Positions 25,370 to 32,813 of a DNA stretch of 64,000 nucleotides are shown piece by piece; the stretch's first letter is position 1; every line of letters begins with the position of its first letter. The DNA is taken from positions 4,237 through 68,236 of the forward strand of contig DASVRT010000119.1 in NCBI GenBank assembly GCA_036388475.1. The letters are read 5' to 3'. A program made the translations under genes and the position numbers. Origin of the DNA: JALZHR01 sp036388475. GTDB taxonomy: Bacteria > Acidobacteriota > Blastocatellia > Pyrinomonadales > Pyrinomonadaceae. The notes under the pieces are model-generated. The model saw only the letters and a program-made list of their open reading frames with translations. It was not told the origin of the DNA and made no database searches.

Positions 25370-25398
25370 TTGACATCGAGAGGCGCGGCATTTATCAT
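25370..25398 (+). promoter_or_regulatory. sigma-70 promoter of the ffh-rnhB operon
   Basis: TTGACA (25370-25375), an exact 17-base spacer, and TATCAT (25393-25398). This is the best promoter match seen in the window. Transcription would start near 25405, leaving a leader of about 90 bases before the ffh ATG at 25497. Confidence 0.75.
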
Positions 25399-25496
25399 CT
25401 AAAATTTCGGCTATTATCGCCGCTCGTCTCTGTGTAGCACTTGGAAAGTTTAATTTGTGAATTAAAACAAGACACAGGCGAAACGAAAAAATACAT

Positions 25497-26999
25497 ATGT
25501 TCGAGTCGCTGTCCGACAAACTGAAGAAAACTCTCAAAAACCTGCGCGGTGAAGGCAAACTCACGCCCGAACACGTCGATGCCGCATTGCGCGAAATTCG
25601 CATGGCGCTGCTCGAAGCCGACGTTAATTACAAGGTGGCAAAGGATTTTGTCGAATCCGTCCGCTCGAAAGCCGAAGGTCAGGAAGTCTGGCAGGATTTG
25701 AAACCGCACGAGCAGGTCGTCAAAATCGTCTACGACGAGCTGGTCGAGCTGATGGGCGGAACTTCTTCGCGGCTGGTTTTCACGCGGGCGATTCCGAATG
25801 TCGTGATGACGGTCGGTCTGCAAGGCTCGGGTAAAACGACTTCGACGGGAAAAATCGCGAACTGGCTGGCGAAAAATCAGGAAAGAAAACCGCTGCTGGT
25901 TTCGGTCGACGTTTATCGACCAGCCGCACGCGAGCAGTTGAAAGTCGTCGCGGGCGCCGTCGGTCAGGCGATTTACGAAGACAAAACGACCGACGACCCG
26001 ATGACTTTAGTGCGCGGCGCGATGCGCTACGCGCAGGAAACAGGCTACGATACCTTGATGATTGACACCGCCGGTCGCCTGCACATCGACGACGATTTGA
26101 TGGTCGAGCTTGAGCAAATCAAGGCGGAAACCAAGCCGGTCGAAGTTTTATTTGTCGCCGACGCGATGACCGGACAGGACGCGGTTCGTTCAGCCGAAGA
26201 ATTTCATCGAAGAGTCGGAATCACGGGCGTGATTTTGACGAAAATGGACGGCGACGCGCGCGGCGGCGCGGCTTTGTCCATCAAACAGGTTATCGGTCAG
26301 CCGGTCAAATTTGTCGGCGTCGGCGAAAAATACGACGCGATTGAACCGTTTTACCCGGATAGAATCGCGCAGCGAATCCTCGGAATGGGCGACGTCTTAT
26401 CGCTCATCGAAGAAGTCCAGGGAAAAATCGACCAGGACGAAGCCGAAGAGCAATTGCTGAAAATGCAGAAAAACCAGTTTACGCTGGAAGATTTTCGCAA
26501 TCAGCTCCGCCAGTTTAAAAAACTCGGCTCGATGTCGAAATTGATGAAGATGCTGCCCGAACAATTGATGGGCGGCTTGCAGCTGAGCGACGAGCAATCC
26601 GAGCAGGTCGAAGTGCAGATGAAGCGCACGGAAGCGATTATCGACTCGATGACCAAAGCCGAGCGCGCCAATTACAAGATTATCGACGCCAGCCGCAAAA
26701 CGCGTATTGCGAACGGTTCCGGCTCAAGCATTTCCGAGGTCAACGGGCTGATTCGCCAATACGAGCAGATGCGTAAAATGATGCAGCAGATGAATCGCGG
26801 CGGCTTGTTCGGCGGCTTGGGCAAGAAAATGATGGGCGGTTTAGGCGGCGGGCTGGGCGGAATGCTCGGCGGCGGCTTGGGCGGACTTTTAGGCGGCGGC
26901 AACGGCGGCGCGGAAGATTTTGATAACGATTACGAAGAAACGAAAGATTCTTTGGCAAAGAGATTAAAGAAAAAGAAGAGACACAAGAAAAGGAAATAG
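25497..26999 (+). CDS. ffh: signal recognition particle protein Ffh (SRP54)
   Basis: GTPase subunit of the signal recognition particle, 500 aa; it binds signal sequences of nascent membrane proteins and 4.5S RNA. The N domain (about 1-90) is followed by the G domain with GLQGSGKTTSTGKIA (about 106-120), DTAGRLH and TKMDGDARGG. The Met-rich M domain follows (MSKLMKMLPEQLMGGLQ, MRKMMQQMNRG). The C-terminus is a long Gly/Leu/Met run (GGLGGGLGGMLGG) and a basic tail ending KKKKRHKKRK. It is the first gene of the rpsP-rplS operon. Confidence 0.98.
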   Translation: MFESLSDKLKKTLKNLRGEGKLTPEHVDAALREIRMALLEADVNYKVAKDFVESVRSKAEGQEVWQDLKPHEQVVKIVYDELVELMGGTSSRLVFTRAIPNVVMTVGLQGSGKTTSTGKIANWLAKNQERKPLLVSVDVYRPAAREQLKVVAGAVGQAIYEDKTTDDPMTLVRGAMRYAQETGYDTLMIDTAGRLHIDDDLMVELEQIKAETKPVEVLFVADAMTGQDAVRSAEEFHRRVGITGVILTKMDGDARGGAALSIKQVIGQPVKFVGVGEKYDAIEPFYPDRIAQRILGMGDVLSLIEEVQGKIDQDEAEEQLLKMQKNQFTLEDFRNQLRQFKKLGSMSKLMKMLPEQLMGGLQLSDEQSEQVEVQMKRTEAIIDSMTKAERANYKIIDASRKTRIANGSGSSISEVNGLIRQYEQMRKMMQQMNRGGLFGGLGKKMMGGLGGGLGGMLGGGLGGLLGGGNGGAEDFDNDYEETKDSLAKRLKKKKRHKKRK

Positions 27000-27070
27000 T
27001 GGTAAACGGTAAACGGTAAGTGGTAAGTTTTGATGCTTTCACTTACCAATTACCATTTACCACTTACCAC
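26999..27070. repeat. inverted repeat with GGTAAAC/GGTAAGT 7-mer arms (ffh-rpsP gap)
   Basis: The left arm (26999-27027) is four tandem 7-mers of type GGTAANN. The right arm (27042-27070) is the complement with its own variants. Ten or so bases separate it from the rpsP start. The same family forms the hairpins at 50498-50578 and 58251-58325. Confidence 0.93.
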
Positions 27071-27078
27071 TTAAAATT

Positions 27079-27327
27079 ATGTTAGCAATTAGTTTAATGA
27101 GAATGGGCGCAAAAGGAAAACCTTTTTACCGCCTCGTGGTTAAAGAAAAACGCTCGAAGCGCGACGGAAAATACATCGAAAACGTCGGCACGTATAATCC
27201 GATGCTGAATCCGGCGGAAGTGAATTTAAAACACGACCGCATTCAATATTGGATTAGCGTCGGCGCGCAGCCGACCGAAACCGTGGCGAGCTTGATTAAA
27301 AACAATCAACCGGCGACGGAAGAATAA
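27079..27327 (+). CDS. rpsP: 30S ribosomal protein S16
   Basis: Small-subunit protein of 82 aa. MLAISLMRMGAKGKPFYRLVVKEKRSKRDGKYIE (read here as adjoining motifs), NVGTYNP and the IQYWISVGAQPTETV segment are standard S16 features. It is full length. It is the second gene of the operon, in the common bacterial order rpsP-khpA-rimM-trmD-rplS. Its start lies 8 bases after the right arm of a repeat hairpin, and no separate Shine-Dalgarno sequence is obvious. Confidence 0.98.
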   Translation: MLAISLMRMGAKGKPFYRLVVKEKRSKRDGKYIENVGTYNPMLNPAEVNLKHDRIQYWISVGAQPTETVASLIKNNQPATEE

Positions 27328-27333
27328 TGTTTA

Positions 27334-27401
27334 ACCGCAAAGACACCAAGAACACGAAGATTCTTTTAAAATCTTCTTTGTGTCTTTGGTGTCTTTGTGG
27401 T
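27334..27401. repeat. inverted repeat of CAAAGACAC / GTGTCTTTG type (rpsP-khpA gap)
   Basis: ACCGCAAAGACACCAAGAAC on the left pairs with TGTGTCTTTGGTGTCTTTGTGG on the right, with an AAGATT/AATCTT stem at the tip. Unlike most in the window, its unit is 9 bases. It is related to the outer arms at 1757-1914. Confidence 0.88.
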
Positions 27402-27412
27402 GAAATCTACAA

Positions 27413-27649
27413 ATGAAAGAAGCCGTCGAAAAACTTATCAAAGCCTTAGTCGGCAACGCCGACGCCGTCGAGGTGTCGGAAAAACCGGGCGACAGCGCCA
27501 ACACGACCGTCATTTCCGTGAAGGTCGGCGAAGGCGAGATGGGACGCCTTATCGGGCGCGAAGGTCGCACAATCAAAGCGATTCGCAGTCTTCTCTACGC
27601 CGCGAGCCAGAAGCAGCGAAAGCGCTTCGTGCTGGAAGTCATCGAATAA
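27413..27649 (+). CDS. khpA: KH-domain RNA-binding protein KhpA
   Basis: RNA-binding protein of 78 aa. The KH GxxG loop is present as GRLIGREGRTIKAIRSLL (residues about 44-61), preceded by the VEKLIKALVGNADAVEV helix. It is the usual neighbour of rpsP and rimM. In other bacteria KhpA works with KhpB in RNA-based control of cell division and envelope growth. It is full length, and the gap to rimM (27650-27743) shows only a weak repeat. Confidence 0.95.
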   Translation: MKEAVEKLIKALVGNADAVEVSEKPGDSANTTVISVKVGEGEMGRLIGREGRTIKAIRSLLYAASQKQRKRFVLEVIE

Positions 27650-27743
27650 GTCGGCAGAATTGCGGAAAGTTGGTTGCAGGTAGTTGCCGAAGTTAAAAAC
27701 TTTCTGAAACTGTCCGCAGCCTGTCGTCACTCTGTAAACTTAA

Positions 27744-28265
27744 ATGGAAGAGCTTGTTGCCATCGCCAGAACCGTCAGAACGCGCGGGCTGCGCGGCGAG
27801 CTGGTCGCGGATGTTTTGACCGATTTTCCCGAACGCTTTGAGGAAACAAAAACGGTTTTCGTAATCAAGCCGGACGGCGCGCGCGACGAGTTAAAGCTCG
27901 AAAAGCACTGGTTTCAAAAAAACCGGGTGATTTTAAAGTTTGCCGGATTCGATTCGATAGAAGCGGCGGAAAGTTTGATAAATTGCGAAATCTGCGTTCC
28001 CGAATCCGAGGCGGTCGCGCTGGAAGAAGGCGAGTTTTTCGATTGGGAATTGATTGACTGCGCGGTCGAAACCGTCGAAGGCGAAATGCTCGGACGCGTC
28101 AGGGAAGTGATGCGAACGGGCGGCACGGAAATTCTGGTCGTTGCCGGCGGCGCGAAAGAGGAAAAAGATTACCTGATTCCGTTTGCCGAAAAAATTTGCG
28201 TTGAAGTCGATGTTGAAAACAAGTTGATAAAAGTTGACGTGCCCGAAGGGCTCCTGGAATTTTAG
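27744..28265 (+). CDS. rimM: ribosome maturation factor RimM
   Basis: 16S rRNA processing factor of 173 aa that helps assemble the 30S head and binds S19. The N-terminal RimM domain starts VAIARTVRTRGLRGELVADVLTD-like (GLRGEL is diagnostic). The PRC-barrel C-terminal half has EEGEFFDWELIDCAVET, then DYLIPFAEKICVEVDVEN. The family's usual length is met. It lies third from the end of the operon, followed by an AAAGGAC hairpin and trmD. Confidence 0.96.
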   Translation: MEELVAIARTVRTRGLRGELVADVLTDFPERFEETKTVFVIKPDGARDELKLEKHWFQKNRVILKFAGFDSIEAAESLINCEICVPESEAVALEEGEFFDWELIDCAVETVEGEMLGRVREVMRTGGTEILVVAGGAKEEKDYLIPFAEKICVEVDVENKLIKVDVPEGLLEF

Positions 28266-28335
28266 CTCTTTGTCCTTCGTCATTCGTTCTTAGCTGTTTT
28301 TGCAAAGGACAAAGGACAAAGGTCGAAGGACAAAA
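28266..28335. repeat. inverted repeat with AAAGGAC 7-mer arm (rimM-trmD gap)
   Basis: CTCTTTGTCCTTCG on the left pairs with tandem AAAGGAC, AAAGGAC, AAAGGTCG, AAGGAC on the right. It ends right before the trmD start region. Confidence 0.9.
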
Positions 28336-28337
28336 TT

Positions 28338-29045
28338 TTGAAAATCGACGTTTTAACAATTTTTCCCGAATTTTTTCGAGAGGTCTTTGACTTTGGAATA
28401 ATCCGCCGCGCCAGGCTCGCCGGAATCGTCGAGATAAACGTCCGCGATTTGCGCGAGTTTACGACCGATAAGCACAAAATGGTCGACGACCGACCGTTCG
28501 GCGGCGGCGACGGGATGATTTTTAAGCCTGAGCCGGTTTTTAACGCGATTGAAAATCTGGTTGGAACGTGCGAGCGAGAAAATTATCCGCCGCACACCCG
28601 CGTTGTTTTATTAACGCCGCAGGGCAGGGTTTTAAAACAGTCGGTCGCGCGCGAGTTTGCCGACGAAGCCGCGCACGTCGTTTTGATTTGCGGGCGCTAC
28701 GAAGGCGTCGACGAAAGAGTTAACGAAGCTTTAGTGACCGACGAAATTTCCATCGGCGATTACGTTCTTTCGGGCGGCGAGCCGGCGGCAATTGTTCTGA
28801 TCGACGCGATTACGAGGCTTTTGCCGAACGCTCTGGGCAGCGAAACGTCAGCCGTTAATGATTCGTTTACGGAAAATTTGCTGGACTGCCCGCATTACAC
28901 GCGTCCGGCGGAGTTTCGCGGAATGAAAGTGCCGGAAGTTTTATTAAACGGGCATCACGCCGAGATTGAAAAATGGCGTAAACAGAAAGCGTTGGAAAAA
29001 ACGCAGAAGATTAGAAAAGATTTATTGACAAAGGAGAATAGTTGA
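28338..29045 (+). CDS. trmD: tRNA (guanine-N1)-methyltransferase TrmD
   Basis: SPOUT-class enzyme of 235 aa that makes m1G37 in tRNAs and so prevents frameshifting. The start at 28338 is a TTG (ttgaaaatcg), common for this gene. Motifs: IDVLTIFPEFFREVFDFGI, VDDRPFGGGDGM, LICGRYEGVDERV and ISIGDYVLSGGEPA, the knotted AdoMet site. It is full length. It lies in the standard operon position before rplS. Confidence 0.97.
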   Translation: MKIDVLTIFPEFFREVFDFGIIRRARLAGIVEINVRDLREFTTDKHKMVDDRPFGGGDGMIFKPEPVFNAIENLVGTCERENYPPHTRVVLLTPQGRVLKQSVAREFADEAAHVVLICGRYEGVDERVNEALVTDEISIGDYVLSGGEPAAIVLIDAITRLLPNALGSETSAVNDSFTENLLDCPHYTRPAEFRGMKVPEVLLNGHHAEIEKWRKQKALEKTQKIRKDLLTKENS

Positions 29046-29107
29046 AGTGAGTAGCAAAAGGTAATCGAAAATTTTTCGATTACTTCGCGCGTTTCACCTC
29101 TCACTGC
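29044..29107. repeat. inverted repeat (trmD-rplS gap)
   Basis: A perfect inner stem GTAATCGAAAA / TTTTTCGATTAC is flanked by GAAGTGAGTAG on the left and its approximate complement CACCTCTCACTG on the right. Confidence 0.88.
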
Positions 29108-29115
29108 TAAAAAAA

Positions 29116-29493
29116 ATGAACCGCTTGGATTTTATTGAGAATACACAGTTAAAAGAAAATATTCCGGCTTTTCAGTCGGGCGATACGGTTAAAGTTCACG
29201 TCCGGATTAAAGAAGGCAACAAGGAACGCCTTCAGATTTTTGAAGGCGTCGTGATTGCCCGCAAACACGGCGGCGCGCGCGAAACCATCACGGTTCGCAA
29301 GGTCAGCTTCGGCGTCGGCGTGGAAAGAATTTTCCCGCTTCACGCGACGATTATCGACCATATCGACGTCGTGCGGCGCGGCAAGGTGCGCCGCGCGAAG
29401 CTTTATTATTTGCGCGAGCTGCGCGGTAAAGCCGCCCGCATCAAAGAGCGCGACACGCGCAACAAAGACGCCGCCAACGCCGCGAAAAAATAA
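29116..29493 (+). CDS. rplS: 50S ribosomal protein L19
   Basis: Large-subunit protein of 125 aa at the 30S-50S interface. Signature segments are FQSGDTVKVHVRIKEGNKER, LQIFEGVVIARKHGGAR and FGVGVERIFPLHATIIDHID, followed by a basic RAKLYYLRELRGKAARIKE tail. It is full length and in its usual place after trmD. The start is preceded by a repeat hairpin. Confidence 0.98.
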   Translation: MNRLDFIENTQLKENIPAFQSGDTVKVHVRIKEGNKERLQIFEGVVIARKHGGARETITVRKVSFGVGVERIFPLHATIIDHIDVVRRGKVRRAKLYYLRELRGKAARIKERDTRNKDAANAAKK

Positions 29494-29494
29494 G

Positions 29495-29597
29495 CGATAC
29501 GGAGACACCGAAGAATGGGAGACGCGGAGAGAATTGATTCGTCACAATTGAATGAATCATCTCCCCGCGTCTCCGCGTCTCCGCGTCTCCGCGTCTC
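29495..29597. repeat. inverted repeat with CGCGTCTC 8-mer arm (rplS-rnhB gap, reading into rnhB)
   Basis: The left arm has CGGAGACACCG and GGAGACGCGGAGAGAATTGATTC. The right arm has GAATCATCTCCC followed by four tandem CGCGTCTC units. The only available rnhB start lies within the left arm. Confidence 0.9.
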
Positions 29598-30195
29598 AAC
29601 TATCGGTCTCGATTTTGAAAATCGCGCGCTTGCCGACGGTTTTCGCTTTATCGCCGGCGTCGATGAAGTCGGGCGCGGTTGCCTGGCGGGCGCGGTGGTC
29701 GTCGCCGCCGTGATTCTGGATTTGTCGAAGCCGATTCCCGCCGGACTAAACGATTCCAAAAAACTCGCGGCGAAAAAACGCGCAACGCTCAACGAAGAAA
29801 TAAGACAAAACGCCGTCGCTTTCTCGATTGCACAGGTCGAAGCCGACGAAATCGACCGCATCAACATCCTGCAAGCGACGAAAAAAGCGATGCGTCTGGC
29901 GATTGAAAGCCTCAAGCCGAAAGCCGATTTTCTGCTGATTGACGCCATCGAGCTGAAAGACCTGAAACTTCCGCAAAAAGCCATTATTCACGGCGACGCC
30001 ATTTCCGCTTCCATCGCCGCCGCTTCCATTGTCGCCAAGACTTATCGCGACAATTTAATGCAGGAAATGGACAAGCTTTATCCCGCCTACGGCTTTGCCA
30101 AACACGTCGGCTACGGCACTAAAACGCATTTCGAGGCTTTGAAAACGTACGGCGCGTGCCCGCTGCACCGCCGGAGCTTTCGCGGCGTGATTTAG
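29515..30195 (+). CDS. rnhB: ribonuclease HII
   Basis: Removes RNA from RNA-DNA hybrids and single ribonucleotides from DNA. Active-site segments are GVDEVGRGCLAGAVVVAA (Asp and Glu), FLLIDAIEL (Asp) and HGDAISASIAAASIVAK (Asp). The annotated start at 29515 is the only in-frame ATG, and it adds about 30 residues before the conserved core. These are encoded by the inverted repeat itself and contain SPRVSASPRLRVST from the CGCGTCTC units. A non-ATG start after the repeat cannot be excluded. It is the last gene of the ffh operon. Confidence 0.95.
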   Translation: MGDAERIDSSQLNESSPRVSASPRLRVSTIGLDFENRALADGFRFIAGVDEVGRGCLAGAVVVAAVILDLSKPIPAGLNDSKKLAAKKRATLNEEIRQNAVAFSIAQVEADEIDRINILQATKKAMRLAIESLKPKADFLLIDAIELKDLKLPQKAIIHGDAISASIAAASIVAKTYRDNLMQEMDKLYPAYGFAKHVGYGTKTHFEALKTYGACPLHRRSFRGVI

Positions 30196-30204
30196 AAATT
30201 TAAC

Positions 30205-30414
30205 GCTCGTAAAATTCGATTTACAGTTCATAAAACTCTATTTAAGGTTCATAAAACTCTATTTAAGGTTGATGAAACTCTGATTAAGGCTCATTAAACT
30301 TCGATTAAGGCTCATTAAACTTCGATTAAGGTTCATTAAACTTCGATTAAGGTTCATTAAATCGAGTTTTACGACCGTAAAACTCGATTTACATTACAAT
30401 GTATTCGATTTACA
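30205..30414. repeat. array of ten 21-bp tandem repeats, AT-rich
   Basis: Ten consecutive 21-base units with consensus GTTCATTAAACTTCGATTAAG, no gaps. Units 5 and 6 are identical, as are 2 and 3. Units 8-9 form a perfect stem (TAAATCGAGTTTTAC / GTAAAACTCGATTTA around GACC). The array has stops in all frames and fills the gap after rnhB. Two other arrays in the window have the same 21-base period with different sequences (43641, 55885). Confidence 0.95.
30358..30391. terminator. perfect 15-bp hairpin within the 21-bp array
   Basis: TAAATCGAGTTTTAC, loop GACC, GTAAAACTCGATTTA. It could terminate or process the ffh-rnhB transcript; there is no strong T run. Confidence 0.5.
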
Positions 30415-30475
30415 AACGATTGAACAGAACGTCGCTTTAAGAAAATTACCGTAAATAACGCCGGAGACTGAATCT

Positions 30476-31588
30476 ATGAATCTGAAACGTAAAATAATTG
30501 TCGCTTTGCTTTGTCTGGCTTTGCCGCTCGCCATTTCGGCGCAAAACAATAAAGGCTTACCGCAGGCGAAGCTGGAAAAAATCGAAGCGGCGATTGCGGC
30601 TTGGATGGCGCAGCATAAAGCGCCCGCGCTGTCGGTCGCCATTGTCACCAACAATCAATTGAGCTGGTCGAAAGGCTACGGGCTTGCCGACGTGGAAAAT
30701 TCCGTTCCGGCGAAAGCCGATACCGCTTATCGGCTGGCTTCGATAACCAAATCCGTGACCGCCGTCGCCGTGATGCAATTGGTCGAAAAGGGAAAGATTG
30801 ATTTAAACGCGCCGGTGAATAAATACTGCGCGGCTTACCCGGAAAAGCAGGCGTTGAAGGACGCGCCCGACAGACAGTTTTCGATAACCGTCCGGCAACT
30901 GCTCGTGCATTTCAGCGGCGTGCGCCACAACAAGCTGGACGAAATTCTTTCGACCAGACATTTTAACAGCATCAGCGAAGCCGTCGGCACTTTCAAAGAC
31001 GACCCATTGGTTATCGAACCCGAAGCGAAATATTCGTATTCGACGCCGGGCTACACGCTGCTCGGCTGCGCCATCGAAGGCGCTTCCGGCACAAGTTATA
31101 TGGATTACGTGCGCGAAAACATTTTCAAGCCCGCCGGAATGACGCGCACCACGACCGACGACGTTTACACGATTATCCCGAACCGCGCTCGCGGCTACGC
31201 GAAAACGCCGGCGGGCGAAATCAGAAACGCGCCGCTGCACGACACGAGCATCAAAATTCCCGGCGGCGGGACCGTTTCGACCGCCGAAGATATGGCGCGC
31301 TTTGCCGCCGCGCTCAACGGCGGCGTGCTCGTCAAAAAGGAAACGCTCGAACAAATGTGGACGAAACCGAAAATGCGCGACGGGAAAGAATCGAATTATG
31401 CTTTCGGTTTTCTGGTCAACACGCAAGGCGGACAGCGAAAAGTTTTCAACGACGGCAGCCAAGCCGGAACGCGAACCTATTTATTTATAATTCCCGAACA
31501 GAAATTTGCCGTCGCCTTAATGACAAATCTCGAAAAAGCCTGGTGCGAAGAACTCGTGCCGAAAATTATCGAAGCGCTGAAAGAGTAA
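30476..31588 (+). CDS. secreted serine beta-lactamase-fold hydrolase (class C / DD-peptidase type)
   Basis: Exported protein of 370 aa. A signal peptide covers residues 1-22 (ending AISAQ). The SxxK nucleophile motif is S89-I-T-K92 (RLASITKSVTAV). A Tyr-containing second motif is found in YSYSTPGYTLLG (the common Asn is Thr). The KTG-equivalent region is DGSQAGTRTYLFIIP. This family includes esterases, D-amino-acid peptidases and class C beta-lactamases, and sequence alone does not decide between them. GGAG stands before the ATG. No ampR-like gene is adjacent, so resistance is not implied. Confidence 0.9.
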   Translation: MNLKRKIIVALLCLALPLAISAQNNKGLPQAKLEKIEAAIAAWMAQHKAPALSVAIVTNNQLSWSKGYGLADVENSVPAKADTAYRLASITKSVTAVAVMQLVEKGKIDLNAPVNKYCAAYPEKQALKDAPDRQFSITVRQLLVHFSGVRHNKLDEILSTRHFNSISEAVGTFKDDPLVIEPEAKYSYSTPGYTLLGCAIEGASGTSYMDYVRENIFKPAGMTRTTTDDVYTIIPNRARGYAKTPAGEIRNAPLHDTSIKIPGGGTVSTAEDMARFAAALNGGVLVKKETLEQMWTKPKMRDGKESNYAFGFLVNTQGGQRKVFNDGSQAGTRTYLFIIPEQKFAVALMTNLEKAWCEELVPKIIEALKE

Positions 31589-31795
31589 AAAGGAAAGGCA
31601 AAAGTAAAAAGGCAAAAGGCAAAAGTAAAAAGAAAGAAGGCTTTGCCTTTTAATGCAGAAAATCGAATAAAGATTGAATAAAACTAAGTTTATGCGCTAA
31701 AAGGCAACTTTATTCAGCTAATCCTGCATTAAAAGGCAAAGCCATTCTTTTCTTTACTTTTGCCTTTTACCTTTTACCTTTTGCCTTTTTTAAAT
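31586..31795. repeat. longest inverted repeat in the window, arms about 70 bp, GGCAAAA/GTAAAAA family
   Basis: The left arm 31586-31658 consists of GGCAAAA/GTAAAAA 7-mers ending in GGCTTTGCCTTTTAATGCAG. This last 20-mer is perfectly complementary to CTGCATTAAAAGGCAAAGCC at the start of the right arm (to 31795). The right arm then repeats the complementary 7-mers. The central 60 bases contain a further partial stem. It fills most of the gap between two plus-strand genes. Confidence 0.93.
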
Positions 31796-31883
31796 TTAGT
31801 GTCACAAACCGGCGGCGCGTGGTGTTTACCTAATAGAAAACGCAATCCGCGAAATTTAATACTAAATCAGGAGAAAATTTAAA

Positions 31884-32735
31884 ATGAAAGCTTATTCAGG
31901 TAACACGCCATTTTTCCGCTATGTTTTGCTCGTCGTAGTTCTTTGTCTGTGCGGTTGTTCCGCTTTAGCGCAGGAAAAGAGCGAAAAGCGCGCAAATTTC
32001 TGCGACATTTCTAATTATTCAAACGGCGACGATAAAGTTTCGCACAAGGAACTTCGCGAATCCACTTTGGCGAACGGCAGCCTCGTCAATGTCGATGCGC
32101 GGCGCAACGGCGGGATTAAAGTGCGCGGCGAAAACCGCAGCGACGTGCTGGTTCGCGCCTGTATCCAGACGCGCGCCGTGACCGAAGAAGAAGCGCGCTC
32201 AATCGCTCGCGGCATCCGCATCGAAACCGGCTCGACCATTCGCGCCGAAGGCGCTTCGGACGAAACAAACTGGTCGGTTTCTTACGAAATTTTAGTTCCG
32301 CGCGCGACGAATCTGAAGCTTTCGACCTACAACGGCGGCATTCATTTGACCGGCGTTGACGGTTCAATCGAGTTTGAAGCGACCAACGGCGGCATTCACC
32401 TGAGCGACCTCGCCGGAAACGTCAAAGGCAGAACGAGCAACGGCGGGCTTCATATCGCATTGTCGGGCAGCAGCTGGAAAGGAAGCGGATTGAACGTCGA
32501 AACCACCAACGGCGGCGTTCACCTGTCGATACCGGAAACCTACGCGGCGCGCATCGAAACCGGAACGGTCAACGGCGGCTTCAAAAGCGACATCGCCGCG
32601 CTGAACGTGGAAAAAACCGAGCGCACGCGCAAAACGTATATCACCGCCGACTTAAACGGCGGCGGCGCGCCCGTTCGCGTGATGACGACCAACGGCGGCG
32701 TGAAAATCACTTCTTCGTCAAACAAAGGCAGCTAA
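31884..32735 (+). CDS. secreted DUF4097-like beta-helix protein
   Basis: Exported protein of 283 aa with AGGAG before the ATG. The signal sequence (FFRYVLLVVVLCLCGCSALAQ) contains possible lipobox cysteines (LCGC). The mature part is a chain of beta-strands with a repeated NGG turn: YNGGIHLTGV, TNGGIHLSDL, SNGGLHIALS, TNGGVHLSIP, VNGGFKSDI, TNGGVKITSS. The pattern is typical of DUF4097/DUF4098 beta-strand repeat proteins. The function of the family is unknown; it is probably a periplasmic or surface structural protein. It has no operon partner. Confidence 0.85.
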   Translation: MKAYSGNTPFFRYVLLVVVLCLCGCSALAQEKSEKRANFCDISNYSNGDDKVSHKELRESTLANGSLVNVDARRNGGIKVRGENRSDVLVRACIQTRAVTEEEARSIARGIRIETGSTIRAEGASDETNWSVSYEILVPRATNLKLSTYNGGIHLTGVDGSIEFEATNGGIHLSDLAGNVKGRTSNGGLHIALSGSSWKGSGLNVETTNGGVHLSIPETYAARIETGTVNGGFKSDIAALNVEKTERTRKTYITADLNGGGAPVRVMTTNGGVKITSSSNKGS

Positions 32736-32778
32736 ATTTCAAGATTTTTGAAATTCGGATTGTTTTACCAAATAAAGT

Positions 32779-32810
32779 TTGAGCAGGAATAATTTCCTGC
32801 TCTTTTATTT
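32779..32810. terminator. bidirectional terminator between the DUF4097-like gene and dapF
   Basis: GAGCAGGAA pairs with TTCCTGCTC around TAAT, followed by TTTTATTTTT on the plus strand. Confidence 0.9.
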
Positions 32811-32813
32811 TTA

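Noticed and set aside
30476..31588. Antibiotic-resistance beta-lactamase
   Set aside because: The fold and SxxK motif fit, but the family includes many esterases and peptidases, and no regulator or resistance context is present.
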